From a virus: DNA of 28,555 nucleotides. A program made the translations under genes and the position numbers. The notes under the pieces were generated by a model that ran no database searches, was not told where the DNA came from, and was given only the letters and a program-made list of their open reading frames with translations. Location: positions 1 through 28,555 of IMG/VR virus record IMGVR_UViG_3300032286_000147, one strand, 5' to 3'. This document shows, one piece after another, positions 1 through 7,284 of the stretch. Numbering within the stretch: position 1 is the first letter of the stretch; every line of letters starts with the position of its first letter.

Positions 1-2
1 AC

Positions 3-59
3 GCTGGCGGCGCTGGTGGGTCTGGGTACATTCTTGTTGAAGAACACTACAACTACTGA
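3..59 (+). CDS. C-terminal end of a glycine-rich tail fibre-like protein (5' truncated)
   Basis: The window opens inside a gene read in frame 3. The 18 residues left are AGGAGGSGYILVEEHYNY followed by TGA. A Gly/Ala-rich stretch ending in an aromatic-rich IxVxExY tail is typical of the C-terminus of phage tail fibres and glycine-rich adhesin-like virion proteins, which contact the host receptor. The GAGG that serves as ribosome binding site for the next gene lies across its stop codon, which fits a continuous late operon. With so little sequence, the family assignment is an inference from the end motif only. It could be any glycine-rich phage structural protein. Confidence 0.55.
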   Translation, partial: AGGAGGSGYILVEEHYNY

Positions 60-67
60 GGTTGCAA

Positions 68-352
68 ATGAAAAAGTATGCAATCATTAACGGGCAAGAT
101 GTAATTAATCTCATTGAGTATGAAAACGCCCCCGGCAACCCTGTTCCCGGTTTTGACGAGCATATTGTCGCCGTTGAAACAGAAACTGCTAGTCCGGGAT
201 GGACTTATGCTAATGGCACGTTTACCGCACCACAACCTTATCCATCATGGACATTGATTGACAATGTTTGGACACCCCCCACCCCAATGCCTAAAAATAA
301 CAAAATAAATACCTGGGATGAAGCTACGTTATCTTGGATGTATACGGGGTAA
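68..352 (+). CDS. Small conserved phage protein, probably fibre-associated, unknown function
   Basis: This is a 94-residue protein without signal peptide or membrane segment. I chose the ATG at 68 because GAGG at 58-61 sits six bases upstream. It begins MKKYAIINGQDVINLIEYEN, has a central W-x-Y-x-N-G-x-F-x-x-P segment, and ends with repeated tryptophan/proline motifs (PSWTL, VWTPPTPMP, TWDEATLSW). Proteins of this pattern recur next to fibre or structural genes in environmental phages, but I know of no assigned function. Its place directly behind a fibre C-terminus suggests a fibre accessory or small virion role. Base composition is visibly more AT-rich than the capsid genes that follow, which could mean separate acquisition. 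Confidence 0.7.
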   Translation: MKKYAIINGQDVINLIEYENAPGNPVPGFDEHIVAVETETASPGWTYANGTFTAPQPYPSWTLIDNVWTPPTPMPKNNKINTWDEATLSWMYTG

Positions 353-357
353 ATTTA

Positions 358-450
358 ATGGCTTTTATCAAGGCATCTGAAGAAGCATAGATTGCTGCTG
401 CTCCGGCTGCTCCCGTTGAATCTTTGCCGGTTGAAAAGCCGGTTGTCTGA
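358..450 (+). pseudogene. Small ORF interrupted by an in-frame amber codon
   Basis: An ATG at 358, with GGGG at 346-349 as a possible ribosome binding site, opens MAFIKASEEA and stops at TAG 388-390. The same frame continues open for 19 more codons (IAAAPAAPVESLPVEKPVV) to TGA at 448-450. The downstream part has the Ala/Pro/Val composition of a real small phage protein. A single C-to-T change (CAG to TAG) would explain the break and leave a 30-residue protein. TAG is used as an ordinary stop elsewhere in the window (1324-1326, 7275-7277), so genome-wide recoding is not supported. It may be a decayed gene, an amber allele, a readthrough site, or just a 10-residue leader peptide. Confidence 0.45.
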
Positions 451-453
451 CAT

Positions 454-485
454 TTGACGTCAACGACGCTTTGTCGTAATGTCAA
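454..485 (+). promoter_or_regulatory. Nested hairpin in the scaffold-gene leader
   Basis: The arms TTGAC (454-458) and GTCAA (481-485) enclose ACGAC (463-467) and GTCGT (473-477), with a five-base loop. No T-run follows, so it is not a classical terminator. It lies in the untranslated leader of the scaffold gene and could be an RNA-processing or mRNA-stability element. Confidence 0.45.
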
Positions 486-497
486 GCCCTAACCGTA

Positions 498-514
498 CTG
501 GTGAGGTTCACCAG
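498..514 (+). promoter_or_regulatory. Perfect 7-bp hairpin upstream of the scaffold ribosome binding site
   Basis: CTGGTGA (498-504) pairs with TCACCAG (508-514) over a three-base loop. It ends just before the AAAGGA ribosome binding site of the scaffold gene (about 522-527) and has no U-tract. With the hairpin at 454-485 it forms a two-hairpin 5' leader. A role in RNase III processing or in protecting the coat/scaffold transcript is plausible but inferred. Confidence 0.5.
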
Positions 515-537
515 GTATCCGAAAGGACACTCAGCAT

Positions 538-1326
538 ATGAGCGATGAAGCTCTAGACCTACCAGCGGATGACACCGCGCCGGTTGCAGAAGCCACGGCA
601 GCTCCTGTTCCTGTTGATACCCAGCCGGATGAATCCACGACGGAAGCCTCAAAGTCTTTCACACAGGAAGAACTTGACGCCATTGTCGGAAAGCGTCTTG
701 CACGCGAACAGCGTAAGTGGGAACGAGAGCAGGCCCAGCGCGTTGCGGACTTTGAGGCCCGAAAGGCCGTCTCAGTCACACCGCCCGACGTTAACGATTT
801 TGACAATGCACAGGCTTACGCGGAAGCGTTGGCGGAACGCAAAGCTCAAGAGATGTTGGCCCGGCGCGAGACAGCAAAGCAGCAAGCTCAGCTTCTGGAT
901 GTCTATCACGAAAAGGAAGAGGACGCGCGGGTCCGCTACGACGACTTCGAACAGGTCGCGTACAACCCAAACCTCCCCGTCACGGACGTGATGGCCCAGA
1001 CGATCCAGTCTTCGGACAACGGCCCCGATGTCATCTACTGGCTTGGGTCCAACCCGAAGGAAGCTGGCCGTATCGCTGCCCTTCCGCCCATCCTGCAAGC
1101 GCGAGAGATCGGTCGAATTGAAGCCAAACTGGCTGCAAGCCCTCCGATTAAAAAGACCTCAAATGCTCCCGCGCCTATTAATCCGATTGCAAATGCCAGA
1201 TCGTCTGGCAAGCAGGTTTACGATACGACCGACCCACGCTCCATGAAGAACATGAGCACGTCGGAGTGGATCGAAGCCGAGCGTATGCGTCAGATTAAGA
1301 AGCAGGAAGCGCAGCGCAACCGCTAG
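538..1326 (+). CDS. Capsid scaffolding protein
   Basis: This 262-residue, highly charged, helix-rich protein sits directly before the coat gene, the standard position of the internal scaffold that guides procapsid assembly and then leaves. The N-terminus (about residues 1-40) is acidic and disordered (Asp/Glu/Pro/Ala). FTQEELDAIVGKRLAREQRK at about 41-60 is the coiled-coil start typical of podophage scaffolds. A long Glu/Lys/Arg/Gln-rich coiled coil follows to about residue 125, then an Ala/Pro/Asn linker and a C-terminal basic helix (EWIEAERMRQIKKQEAQRNR) resembling coat-binding C-termini. P22 scaffold is somewhat longer (303 residues). The ATG at 538 has AAAGGA about ten bases upstream. The gene ends in TAG 19 bases before the coat gene. 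Confidence 0.85.
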   Translation: MSDEALDLPADDTAPVAEATAAPVPVDTQPDESTTEASKSFTQEELDAIVGKRLAREQRKWEREQAQRVADFEARKAVSVTPPDVNDFDNAQAYAEALAERKAQEMLARRETAKQQAQLLDVYHEKEEDARVRYDDFEQVAYNPNLPVTDVMAQTIQSSDNGPDVIYWLGSNPKEAGRIAALPPILQAREIGRIEAKLAASPPIKKTSNAPAPINPIANARSSGKQVYDTTDPRSMKNMSTSEWIEAERMRQIKKQEAQRNR

Positions 1327-1345
1327 CTTTTGAAAGTGTAAAACA

Positions 1346-2560
1346 ATGGCTAACAGCCTTCTTACCATCGACATGATCACCCGGAAGTCTCTCGAAATCC
1401 TTGAGAACAACCTGGTGATTACCCGCAACGTCAACCGCCAGTACGACGACTCGTTCGCCGTTGAAGGTGCCAAGATCGGCTCGACCCTCCGCATCCGCCT
1501 GCCCGACCGCGCTCTGGTCACGGACGGCGCTGCGCTTCAGGTTCAGGACGACAACGAGCAGTTCACGACCCTGACCGTCTCCTCGCAGAAGCACATCGGC
1601 GTGAACTTCACGTCCGCTGAGCTGACGATGCAGCTTGACGATTTTGCGGAACGTGTTCTCAAGCCGCGTATCTCGCAGCTCGCCTCCAGCATCGACGCCG
1701 ATGTCGCCAACTCGTTCCAGTCGATCTACAATTCGGTTGGCACGCCCGGCACCGTCCCGTCCACTTCGCTTGTCCTGCTTCAGGCCCAGCAGAAGCTGAA
1801 CGAGTTCGCCACCCCGATGGCCCCGCGCTATGCGACGGTCAACCCGGCTGCGAACGCTGGCCTCGTCGAAGGCATGAAGGGTCTCTTCAACCCGACCTCC
1901 ACCATTAGCCGCCAGTTTAAAAACGGCATGATGGGCGAAGGCATCCTCGGCCTTGAAGAAGTCAACATGTCCCAGTCGATCCGTCAGTTCCTGACCGGCT
2001 CGGCCGTGCGTACCGACTCCCTCGCCGTCAAGACCACCCTGTCCACGCAGGGCATTAGCACGATCACGTTCAAGTCGGCTACCAACGCGAAGACCCTCGT
2101 CCCCGGCGATGTCTTCACGATTGCCAACGTGTACGCGGTCAACCCGCAGGTTCGTGAGTCCACTGGTTCGCTCCAGCAGTTCGTTGTGACCAACACGGTC
2201 ACCTCGTCCGGCACCGAGTTCGCCAGCGTCACGTTCTCCCCGGCGATCTACACCTCGACCAACGCCCTCGCGACCGTTGACTCGTTCCCCGTGGCTGACG
2301 CTGCCGTCACGCTGCTTGGTTCGGCCAGCACCTACTACCCGCAGAACCTTGTGTACCACAAGGACGCGATCACCTTCGCCACCGCCGACCTTCTGCTTCC
2401 GCAGGGTGTCGATATGGCCTCGCGTCAGGTCCACAACGGCATCTCGCTCCGCATTGTGCGCCAGTACGACATCAACAACGACCGTATGCCTTGTCGTATT
2501 GATGTGTTGTACGGCTTCAACACAATCCGTCCGCAGATGGCCACTCGCCTCTGGGGCTAA
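1346..2560 (+). CDS. Major capsid (coat) protein, P22 coat family
   Basis: This 404-residue protein forms the icosahedral shell. The N-terminus (MANSLLTIDMITRKSLEILE, then NNLVITRNVNRQY) and the following segment, in which a region rich in IGSTLRIRLPDR precedes QKHIGVNFTSAELTMQ, are hallmarks of the P22 coat family, which has an HK97 fold with an inserted domain. Length is close to the 430 residues of P22 coat. Residues about 225-320 are Thr/Ser/Val-rich beta structure and may correspond to the inserted domain. Codons are strongly C-ending (gtc, acc, aac, ctc), more so than in neighbours, as expected for the most expressed virion gene. A GC-rich hairpin follows the stop codon and probably sets the expression step between coat and downstream genes. 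Confidence 0.93.
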   Translation: MANSLLTIDMITRKSLEILENNLVITRNVNRQYDDSFAVEGAKIGSTLRIRLPDRALVTDGAALQVQDDNEQFTTLTVSSQKHIGVNFTSAELTMQLDDFAERVLKPRISQLASSIDADVANSFQSIYNSVGTPGTVPSTSLVLLQAQQKLNEFATPMAPRYATVNPAANAGLVEGMKGLFNPTSTISRQFKNGMMGEGILGLEEVNMSQSIRQFLTGSAVRTDSLAVKTTLSTQGISTITFKSATNAKTLVPGDVFTIANVYAVNPQVRESTGSLQQFVVTNTVTSSGTEFASVTFSPAIYTSTNALATVDSFPVADAAVTLLGSASTYYPQNLVYHKDAITFATADLLLPQGVDMASRQVHNGISLRIVRQYDINNDRMPCRIDVLYGFNTIRPQMATRLWG

Positions 2561-2568
2561 ACTAACCC

Positions 2569-2600
2569 GCCCCCGGCCAACGCCGGGGGCACCTCCTTTT
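2569..2600 (+). terminator. Hairpin terminator/attenuator after the coat gene
   Basis: A perfect 9-bp GC stem, GCCCCCGGC (2569-2577) with GCCGGGGGC (2582-2590), closes a CAAC loop and is followed by the pyrimidine-rich ACCTCCTTTT. It lies between the coat gene and the next late gene. Partial termination here would lower expression of everything downstream relative to coat. Confidence 0.8.
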
Positions 2601-2617
2601 CTTGAAAGGCTCTTATC

Positions 2618-3034
2618 ATGGCTCTTCCTTCTGTTGGCGGTGGCTATCAGTTTAATGATGGCAACCTAAATGAAGTAAAACTCACCGTTGCCGCTGTACC
2701 GACTACGGCAACCGACAGCGCCACGCTGACGGCTGCTCAGCTCACCAACGGCATCATCATCGGCACACCGACGACGACGGCCGCCTACACGCTGCCTCTG
2801 GCGACCGACCTCGACGCCTTGCTGACGAACTCCAAGCCTGGCTCCACGTTTGACTTCCGCGTCATTAACACGACGACGGCGGGCGTCATCACCGTGACCA
2901 CCAACACTGGCTGGACCATCGGCAGCAGCGGCTCGCAGGGTCTCATGACCATTGCGGCTACGGCTGGCACCGTGCGCGGCTTCCGCGCCCGTAAAACTGC
3001 TGACGGTTCTTGGGCGCTCTACGCCATCTCGTAA
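2618..3034 (+). CDS. Probable head decoration or structural protein
   Basis: This 138-residue protein is very rich in Thr, Ala, Gly and Val, with no signal peptide, membrane segment or cysteine. It reads as an all-beta domain: alternating hydrophobic strands around residues 55-95 (TTAAYTLPLATDLDALL, FDFRVINTT) and 95-135. The pattern 'LTAAQLxxGIIxGTPTTxAAYTLP' is familiar from small virion proteins encoded straight after coat genes in environmental phages. Position and fold character suggest a capsid decoration protein or a trimeric beta-rich surface protein. The start at 2618 follows a GAAAGG ribosome binding site. The gene lies alone between two strong hairpins (2569-2600 and 3042-3069), so its mRNA level may be tuned separately. 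The function is inferred. Confidence 0.7.
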   Translation: MALPSVGGGYQFNDGNLNEVKLTVAAVPTTATDSATLTAAQLTNGIIIGTPTTTAAYTLPLATDLDALLTNSKPGSTFDFRVINTTTAGVITVTTNTGWTIGSSGSQGLMTIAATAGTVRGFRARKTADGSWALYAIS

Positions 3035-3041
3035 GCAAACC

Positions 3042-3069
3042 GGCCCCTGCTTCGGCAGGGGCCACCTTT
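3042..3069 (+). terminator. UUCG-capped hairpin terminator/attenuator
   Basis: GGCCCCTGC (3042-3050) pairs with GCAGGGGCC (3055-3063) over a TTCG tetraloop, a very stable 9-bp stem, followed by ACCTTT. The short T-run suggests partial termination or protection of the 3' end of the upstream message. It is the second such element flanking the 2618-3034 gene. Confidence 0.7.
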
Positions 3070-3081
3070 ACAGGAAATTTT

Positions 3082-3297
3082 ATGCACATCTATCTGCGCC
3101 ACCCGGACCACGGCACCAAGGTCGCCACGATGGACCTTGAAGCGATTTATGATGAAGAGAACGGTTGGACGCGCTATACTCCCGGCCAGCCTGCGGTAAG
3201 TGCGTCGGCTAACGAACTGGTCTCCAGACGGCGCGGGCGTCGTCCTTCGGTTGAGGAAATAGCGGCAGATGACAACGACAGCGGGCGATCAGATTAA
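3082..3297 (+). CDS. Small conserved phage head-region protein, unknown function
   Basis: This is a 71-residue protein. The ATG at 3082 is preferred over upstream in-frame starts because AGGA (3072-3075) precedes it and because upstream starts would lie inside the previous gene and the hairpin. It begins MHIYLRHPDHGTKV, continues to YDEENGWTRYTPGQPA and ends in a basic segment (SRRRGRRPS) and an acidic tail. The same 'M-x-V/I-YLxHPxHGTKVA...NGWxRY...RRRGRP' layout is common in podophage late operons between the coat and the gp4-like gene. No enzymatic motif is visible. The basic patch could bind DNA or an acidic partner. Its last 29 bases overlap the next gene in another frame, which suggests translational coupling. 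Confidence 0.72.
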   Translation: MHIYLRHPDHGTKVATMDLEAIYDEENGWTRYTPGQPAVSASANELVSRRRGRRPSVEEIAADDNDSGRSD

Positions 3298-3982
3298 TGG
3301 CGCGCTTCGTCTCCTCGGCGTCCTAGCCGAAGGCGAAACCCCGTCTGCGGCCACGTCGCAGGATGCGTTGAACGCGCTCAACCAGATGATTGATTCGTGG
3401 AACACCGAGCGACTGGCCGTGTTCTCCACGCAGGACCAGGTGTTTAGTTGGCTGCCCGGCCTCATCTCGCGCACGCTGGGGCCGACCGGCGACTTCGTCG
3501 GCAACCGCCCAATCCTGCTGGACGATGCAACCTACTTCAAAGACCCGGCCAGCGGCATCTCCTACGGCATCAAGATCATCAACCAGCAGCAGTACGACGG
3601 CATTGCCGTCAAGACTGTCACCAGCACCTACCCGCAGGTGATCTGGATCAACATGAGCTACCCCAACATTGAGATGTACGTATACCCGGTGCCGACCAAG
3701 ACGCTGGAGTGGCACTTCGTCTCGGTTGAGGAGCTGACGCAGCCCGCCACAATCGCAACAACACTAGCCTTCCCGCCGGGCTACCTCCGCGCGTTTCGTT
3801 ACAATCTGGCTTGCGAAATGGCCCCGGAGTTTGGCGTTGAACCAACGCCCACGGTGTCGCGCATCGCGATGGCGTCCAAGCGCAACCTGAAGCGCATCAA
3901 CAACCCTGACGACATCATGGCGCTGCCCTACAGCATCGTCGGGACAAGACAGCGTTACAATATTTTTGCAGGGAATTTCTGA
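3269..3982 (+). CDS. P22 gp4-like head-to-tail adaptor (tail accessory factor)
   Basis: This is a 237-residue protein. In P22 the gp4 family attaches under the portal and is the first protein added after packaging; it stabilises packaged DNA and receives gp10. The N-terminal half shows the helical adaptor pattern (GDQINGALRLLGVLAEGETP, QDALNALNQMIDSW) followed by a segment with WLPG, FVGNRPI and a YGIKIINQQQYDGI motif. The C-terminal part includes FPPGYLRAFRYNLACEMAPEF, the usual signature of this family in environmental phages. It is longer than P22 gp4 (166 residues). The next gene is the gp10-like plug/hub, whose start codon overlaps this stop, as expected for consecutive neck components. 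Confidence 0.82.
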   Translation: MTTTAGDQINGALRLLGVLAEGETPSAATSQDALNALNQMIDSWNTERLAVFSTQDQVFSWLPGLISRTLGPTGDFVGNRPILLDDATYFKDPASGISYGIKIINQQQYDGIAVKTVTSTYPQVIWINMSYPNIEMYVYPVPTKTLEWHFVSVEELTQPATIATTLAFPPGYLRAFRYNLACEMAPEFGVEPTPTVSRIAMASKRNLKRINNPDDIMALPYSIVGTRQRYNIFAGNF

Positions 3983-5514
3983 TGCAGACGCCCATCCTCG
4001 GCTCTGCGTACGTAGCCCGCAGCGTCAACGCTGCGGACAACCGCATGATCAACATGTACCCTGAAACCGTGCCTGAAGGCGGCAAGCAGCCTGCGTTCCT
4101 TCAGCGTGCGCCGGGGCTAAATTATCTTGCAACAATGGGCGCAGGCCCGGTACGTGGGCTTTGGCAGTTTGGCAACTATGGCTACGCCGTGTCGGGCACG
4201 TCGCTCTATAAAATCGACACCGATTTCAATGTCGTATCTAAAGGCACCGTGGCCGGAACTGGCCCCGTGTCGATGGTTGATAATGGCACCCAATTGTTTA
4301 TCGCGGCGGGCGCTAACGGTTACATTTACAACGCTGGCACGGACGTGTTCGCACAGATTACGGATGTTGATTTTGCTGGCGCGGTAACGGTTGGGTTCCT
4401 CGACGGATACTTCGTCTACAATCAACCCAACAGCCAGAAATTCTGGGTTACGTCGTTATACGACGGCACGTCCGTTGACCCGCTTGATTTTGCCAGCGCC
4501 GAAGGCTCGCCTGACAATCTGGTGTCGCTAATCGTGGACCACCGCGAAGTTTGGCTGTTCGGTCAAAATTCAACCGAAGTCTGGTACGACGCAGGTCTGC
4601 CGGATTTTCCGCTATCCCGCATTCAAGGCGCGTTTATTGAAATTGGCTGCGCTGCGCCATTTTCTGTCGCCAAACTTGACAACGGCGTGTTTTGGCTTAG
4701 CTCAGACGCGCGCGGGCGAGGCATGGTGTACCGGTCCAACGGCTACGCTGGCGTTCGCATCTCAACACATTCCGTTGAATGGCAAATCCAGCAATACGAA
4801 GACATCTCCGATGCTGTGGCGTATACCTACCAGCAAGACGGCCACGCCTTTTACGTGCTAAATTTTCCCTCCGCCAACATCACATGGGTTTACGACGTAG
4901 CAACCCAAGCGTGGCACCAGCGCGCCGGTTGGCTTAACAACCAGTACACCCGCCATCGTGGCAACTGCCAAATGGCGTTCAATGGCCAGATCGTCATTGG
5001 CGATTATTTGACCGGCCAGATCTACGCCTATGACCTCACGGTCTACACCGAAGCCGGGTCTGTTCAAAAATGGCTGCGCTCGTGGCGGGCGCTGCCCACC
5101 GGCACCAACAACCTGAAGCGCACCACGCAACACAGTTTGCAACTTGATTGCGAAGTAGGCGTAGGTCTGGATGGCGCAACGCCTGCGACCACAACCTATC
5201 TTAGCAGCATCTCGTCTGACGCCGCGTCTGCAAGCGCAATTAGCGGCGAGTCGGAAGAAACCACAAACGGAATTATTGTGCAGGGTTCCGATCCGCAGGT
5301 CATGCTGCGTTGGTCGGATGACGGCGGGCACACTTGGTCCAGCGAGCATTGGCGGTCAATGGGCAAGCTTGGCGAAACCGGGCGGCGCGTTTTGTGGCGC
5401 AGGCTTGGCATGACCCTGAAGCTCCGCGACCGCGTGTACGAAGTGTCAGGGACCGATCCGGTCAAGATCGCCATTATGGGCGCGGAACTGATCGTGGCAC
5501 CCACCAATGCCTGA
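3982..5514 (+). CDS. P22 gp10-like DNA-stabilisation protein (tail hub)
   Basis: This 510-residue protein, rich in beta structure, is close to P22 gp10 (472 residues). The gp10 family forms a hexameric tube beneath gp4 that closes the portal channel after packaging. The start MQTPILGSAYVARSVNAADN, then RMINMYPE and FLQRAPGL, is the characteristic opening of this family. Repeated blades such as GLWQFGNYGYAVSGTSLYKI, HREVWLFGQNSTEVWY and YVLNFPSANITWVYDVAT suggest a beta-propeller-like arrangement. The C-terminal part holds MLRWSDDGGHTWSSEHWRSM, also widely conserved. The start codon overlaps the stop of the gp4-like gene and the stop overlaps the next start by 8 bases. Assignment rests on recognised sequence pattern and gene order. 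Confidence 0.85.
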   Translation: MQTPILGSAYVARSVNAADNRMINMYPETVPEGGKQPAFLQRAPGLNYLATMGAGPVRGLWQFGNYGYAVSGTSLYKIDTDFNVVSKGTVAGTGPVSMVDNGTQLFIAAGANGYIYNAGTDVFAQITDVDFAGAVTVGFLDGYFVYNQPNSQKFWVTSLYDGTSVDPLDFASAEGSPDNLVSLIVDHREVWLFGQNSTEVWYDAGLPDFPLSRIQGAFIEIGCAAPFSVAKLDNGVFWLSSDARGRGMVYRSNGYAGVRISTHSVEWQIQQYEDISDAVAYTYQQDGHAFYVLNFPSANITWVYDVATQAWHQRAGWLNNQYTRHRGNCQMAFNGQIVIGDYLTGQIYAYDLTVYTEAGSVQKWLRSWRALPTGTNNLKRTTQHSLQLDCEVGVGLDGATPATTTYLSSISSDAASASAISGESEETTNGIIVQGSDPQVMLRWSDDGGHTWSSEHWRSMGKLGETGRRVLWRRLGMTLKLRDRVYEVSGTDPVKIAIMGAELIVAPTNA

Positions 5515-6085
5515 CAACATCACACAAATTCCGGCTCCGCGCGTCCTGCTTTGGGACGCAATGACGAACTATGTGACACGCGCCTGGTATCGGTATTTCT
5601 ACAACCTTTATGCCATTCTTGGTAGCGGCTCGCTCCGCAGCGGGGCGTTTTACGACACCACTACGCAGACCCCCGCCGCCATCAACACGGCCTACGCCAT
5701 AACGCTTAACAACACCAGCATAAGCCAAGGCGTCAGCATCGGGACGCCGACATCGCGGGTCTACGTGGACCGCACGGGTTCGTACAACATTCAGTTCTCG
5801 TTGCAACTGACCAGCACCAACGCGGCGGATAAAGACGTGTACATCTGGGCGGATGTAAATGGAACGTCCGTACCTGAAAGCGCCACCAAGCTAAGTTTGT
5901 CTGGCTCTAGTAAAGCTTACGTTGCGGCTTGGAACTTTGTCATCCGCATGAGCGCAGGTGACTATTTCCGGTTAATGTGGTCTACTACCAACACGAACGT
6001 GCAGATAGCCCGCATAGCGGCGTCTGCGCCTGTACCGGCCATCCCATCGGTTATCTTGACCGTAGCTGCAAACATAGGTGAATAA
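5507..6085 (+). CDS. Virion structural protein with TNF/C1q-like beta domain
   Basis: This is a 192-residue protein. The first 45 residues are aromatic-rich (LLWDAMTNYVTRAWYRYFYN) and could be the anchor to the tail hub. Residues about 50-190 look like a jelly-roll domain: GAFYDTTTQTPAAINTAYAI, a YNIQFSLQLTSTNAADKDVY strand pair, then WNFVIRMSAGDYFRLMWST. This pattern resembles the TNF/C1q-like trimeric domains found in tail-associated phage proteins. It sits between the gp10-like gene and the fibre gene with coupled start and stop codons. Likely a minor tail or receptor-side structural protein; the exact role is unknown. Confidence 0.68.
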   Translation: MPDNITQIPAPRVLLWDAMTNYVTRAWYRYFYNLYAILGSGSLRSGAFYDTTTQTPAAINTAYAITLNNTSISQGVSIGTPTSRVYVDRTGSYNIQFSLQLTSTNAADKDVYIWADVNGTSVPESATKLSLSGSSKAYVAAWNFVIRMSAGDYFRLMWSTTNTNVQIARIAASAPVPAIPSVILTVAANIGE

Positions 6086-7005
6086 TGGCTGTTCTCACCC
6101 CATCCCCCAAAACAGCTTTCGTTGACGCAGCAGGCGAGCCGCTGGTTGGCGGGCAGTTGTACACTTACGTTGCCGGTACAACGACGTTGCAGGCCACTTA
6201 CACGGATTCAACCGCAACGACGGCCAATACCAACCCTATCATCTTGGACTCGCGTGGCGAGGCTAGCGTTTGGTTGGGCGGCGCTATCTACAAGTTTGTG
6301 CTGAATGATGCGGACGGCGCACTGATCTGGACGGTAGATAACATCTCGGCCCCTACGGCTGCGGTGTCGCCCGTGCTGTCTGGCAATGTCACCATCGACT
6401 CCAACACATCCTCGCCTGCATTGACGATCACCCAAACTGGCACGGGTGCCGCGTTAAAAGTGCAAGATTCGGCAGATCCTGACGTAACGCCATTTATCAT
6501 CGACGCCACGGGCCAAGTTGGCATTGGCACCGCCACGCCTGTGTCCGCGCTTGAAGTTGCAAGCCCAGGTGTGATCACGGGCGCGTGGGCGTACTTGCCC
6601 GCTGGCACAACAATGCTCTTTGTGCAGACCAGCGCCCCCACCGGCTGGACAAAAAGCACAACGCATGACAACAAGGCGCTGCGTGTGGTGTCGGGCGCGG
6701 CCAGCAGTGGCGGCACAACGGCGTTCACCAGCGTCTTCACGTCGCGCACCATCACCACAGCCAATATGCCAACGCACACGCATACGGTCACGGACCCCGG
6801 CCATACGCATACCGCAGGCATATACTCAATCCTTTTGAACGGCGCAGGCGGCTCTACACTTAATACTGGTTCAGGATTTAACACTGTTACAGCAGCCGCA
6901 ACTAACTCGTCTACAACCGGCATCACTAATCAGAACGCCGGTAGCGGCACGGCAATGGACTTTGCGGTCCAATATGTTGATGTCATCATCGCAACCAAGG
7001 ACTGA
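6085..7005 (+). CDS. Tail fibre with head-binding N-terminus and HxH receptor-tip motif
   Basis: This is a 306-residue protein. Residues 1-90 (SPKTAFVDAAGEPLVGGQLY, then YVAGTTTLQATYTDST and DSRGEASVWLGG) match the head-binding domain pattern that attaches P22-type tailspikes to the tail. Residues about 95-160 are a beta-helical linker with a 'QVGIGTATPVSALEV' motif seen in chaperone-type fibre ends. From about 170 there is the 'APTGWTK...ALRVVSG' collar-type domain. Histidines at 231, 233, 240 and 242 (HTHTVTDPGHTH) resemble the metal-coordinating HxH motifs at T4 fibre tips. At 306 residues it is a short fibre without a recognisable enzymatic tailspike domain. It probably acts in host binding; host range cannot be read from the sequence. 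Confidence 0.82.
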   Translation: MAVLTPSPKTAFVDAAGEPLVGGQLYTYVAGTTTLQATYTDSTATTANTNPIILDSRGEASVWLGGAIYKFVLNDADGALIWTVDNISAPTAAVSPVLSGNVTIDSNTSSPALTITQTGTGAALKVQDSADPDVTPFIIDATGQVGIGTATPVSALEVASPGVITGAWAYLPAGTTMLFVQTSAPTGWTKSTTHDNKALRVVSGAASSGGTTAFTSVFTSRTITTANMPTHTHTVTDPGHTHTAGIYSILLNGAGGSTLNTGSGFNTVTAAATNSSTTGITNQNAGSGTAMDFAVQYVDVIIATKD

Positions 7006-7007
7006 CG

Positions 7008-7277
7008 ATGCAGCTTAAGAATGGCACGTTCTGCCCGCTGATTAAAAAGGACTGCGTGCAGCTCCAGTGCGCGTGGTTCACGCAATTGCGCGGCACGCAC
7101 CCCCAGACGGGCGCGGAAATTGACGAGTGGATGTGCGCCATTTCGGCCATGCCCATGTTGCAGATTGAGGTCGCCAAGGAAGCCCGCCAGGGCGCTGCGG
7201 CGACGGAGAGCTTCCGAAACGAGATGGTGCGGGCGCAGGGCGAAGTGCTGCCGCCGCTTCTCAAACAATTGTCGTAG
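7008..7277 (+). CDS. Small cysteine-containing phage protein, unknown function
   Basis: This 89-residue protein has four cysteines in a CPLIKKDCVQLQC block (residues 9, 16 and 21) and a later WMCAIS (43). They could bind a metal or form disulphides. The C-terminal half is a predicted amphipathic helix (EVAKEARQGAAATESFRNEM). The block with FRNEMVRAQGEVLPP recurs in small genes upstream of ejection proteins in environmental podophages, but no function is known to me. The gene starts two bases after the fibre gene and its TAG stop is followed immediately by GGAA, the ribosome binding site of the next gene, so it belongs to the late operon. Confidence 0.7.
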   Translation: MQLKNGTFCPLIKKDCVQLQCAWFTQLRGTHPQTGAEIDEWMCAISAMPMLQIEVAKEARQGAAATESFRNEMVRAQGEVLPPLLKQLS

Positions 7278-7284
7278 GAACCCG

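Noticed and set aside
358-450. Genome-wide amber (TAG) recoding
   Set aside because: TAG ends the scaffold gene (1324-1326) and the Cys-rich gene (7275-7277) at sensible places, and no long gene contains in-frame TAG.
1295-2434. 379-residue open frame antisense to the coat gene
   Set aside because: Arg/Gly/Val-rich composition typical of the reverse complement of a C-ending-codon gene; the coat gene on the other strand is unmistakable.
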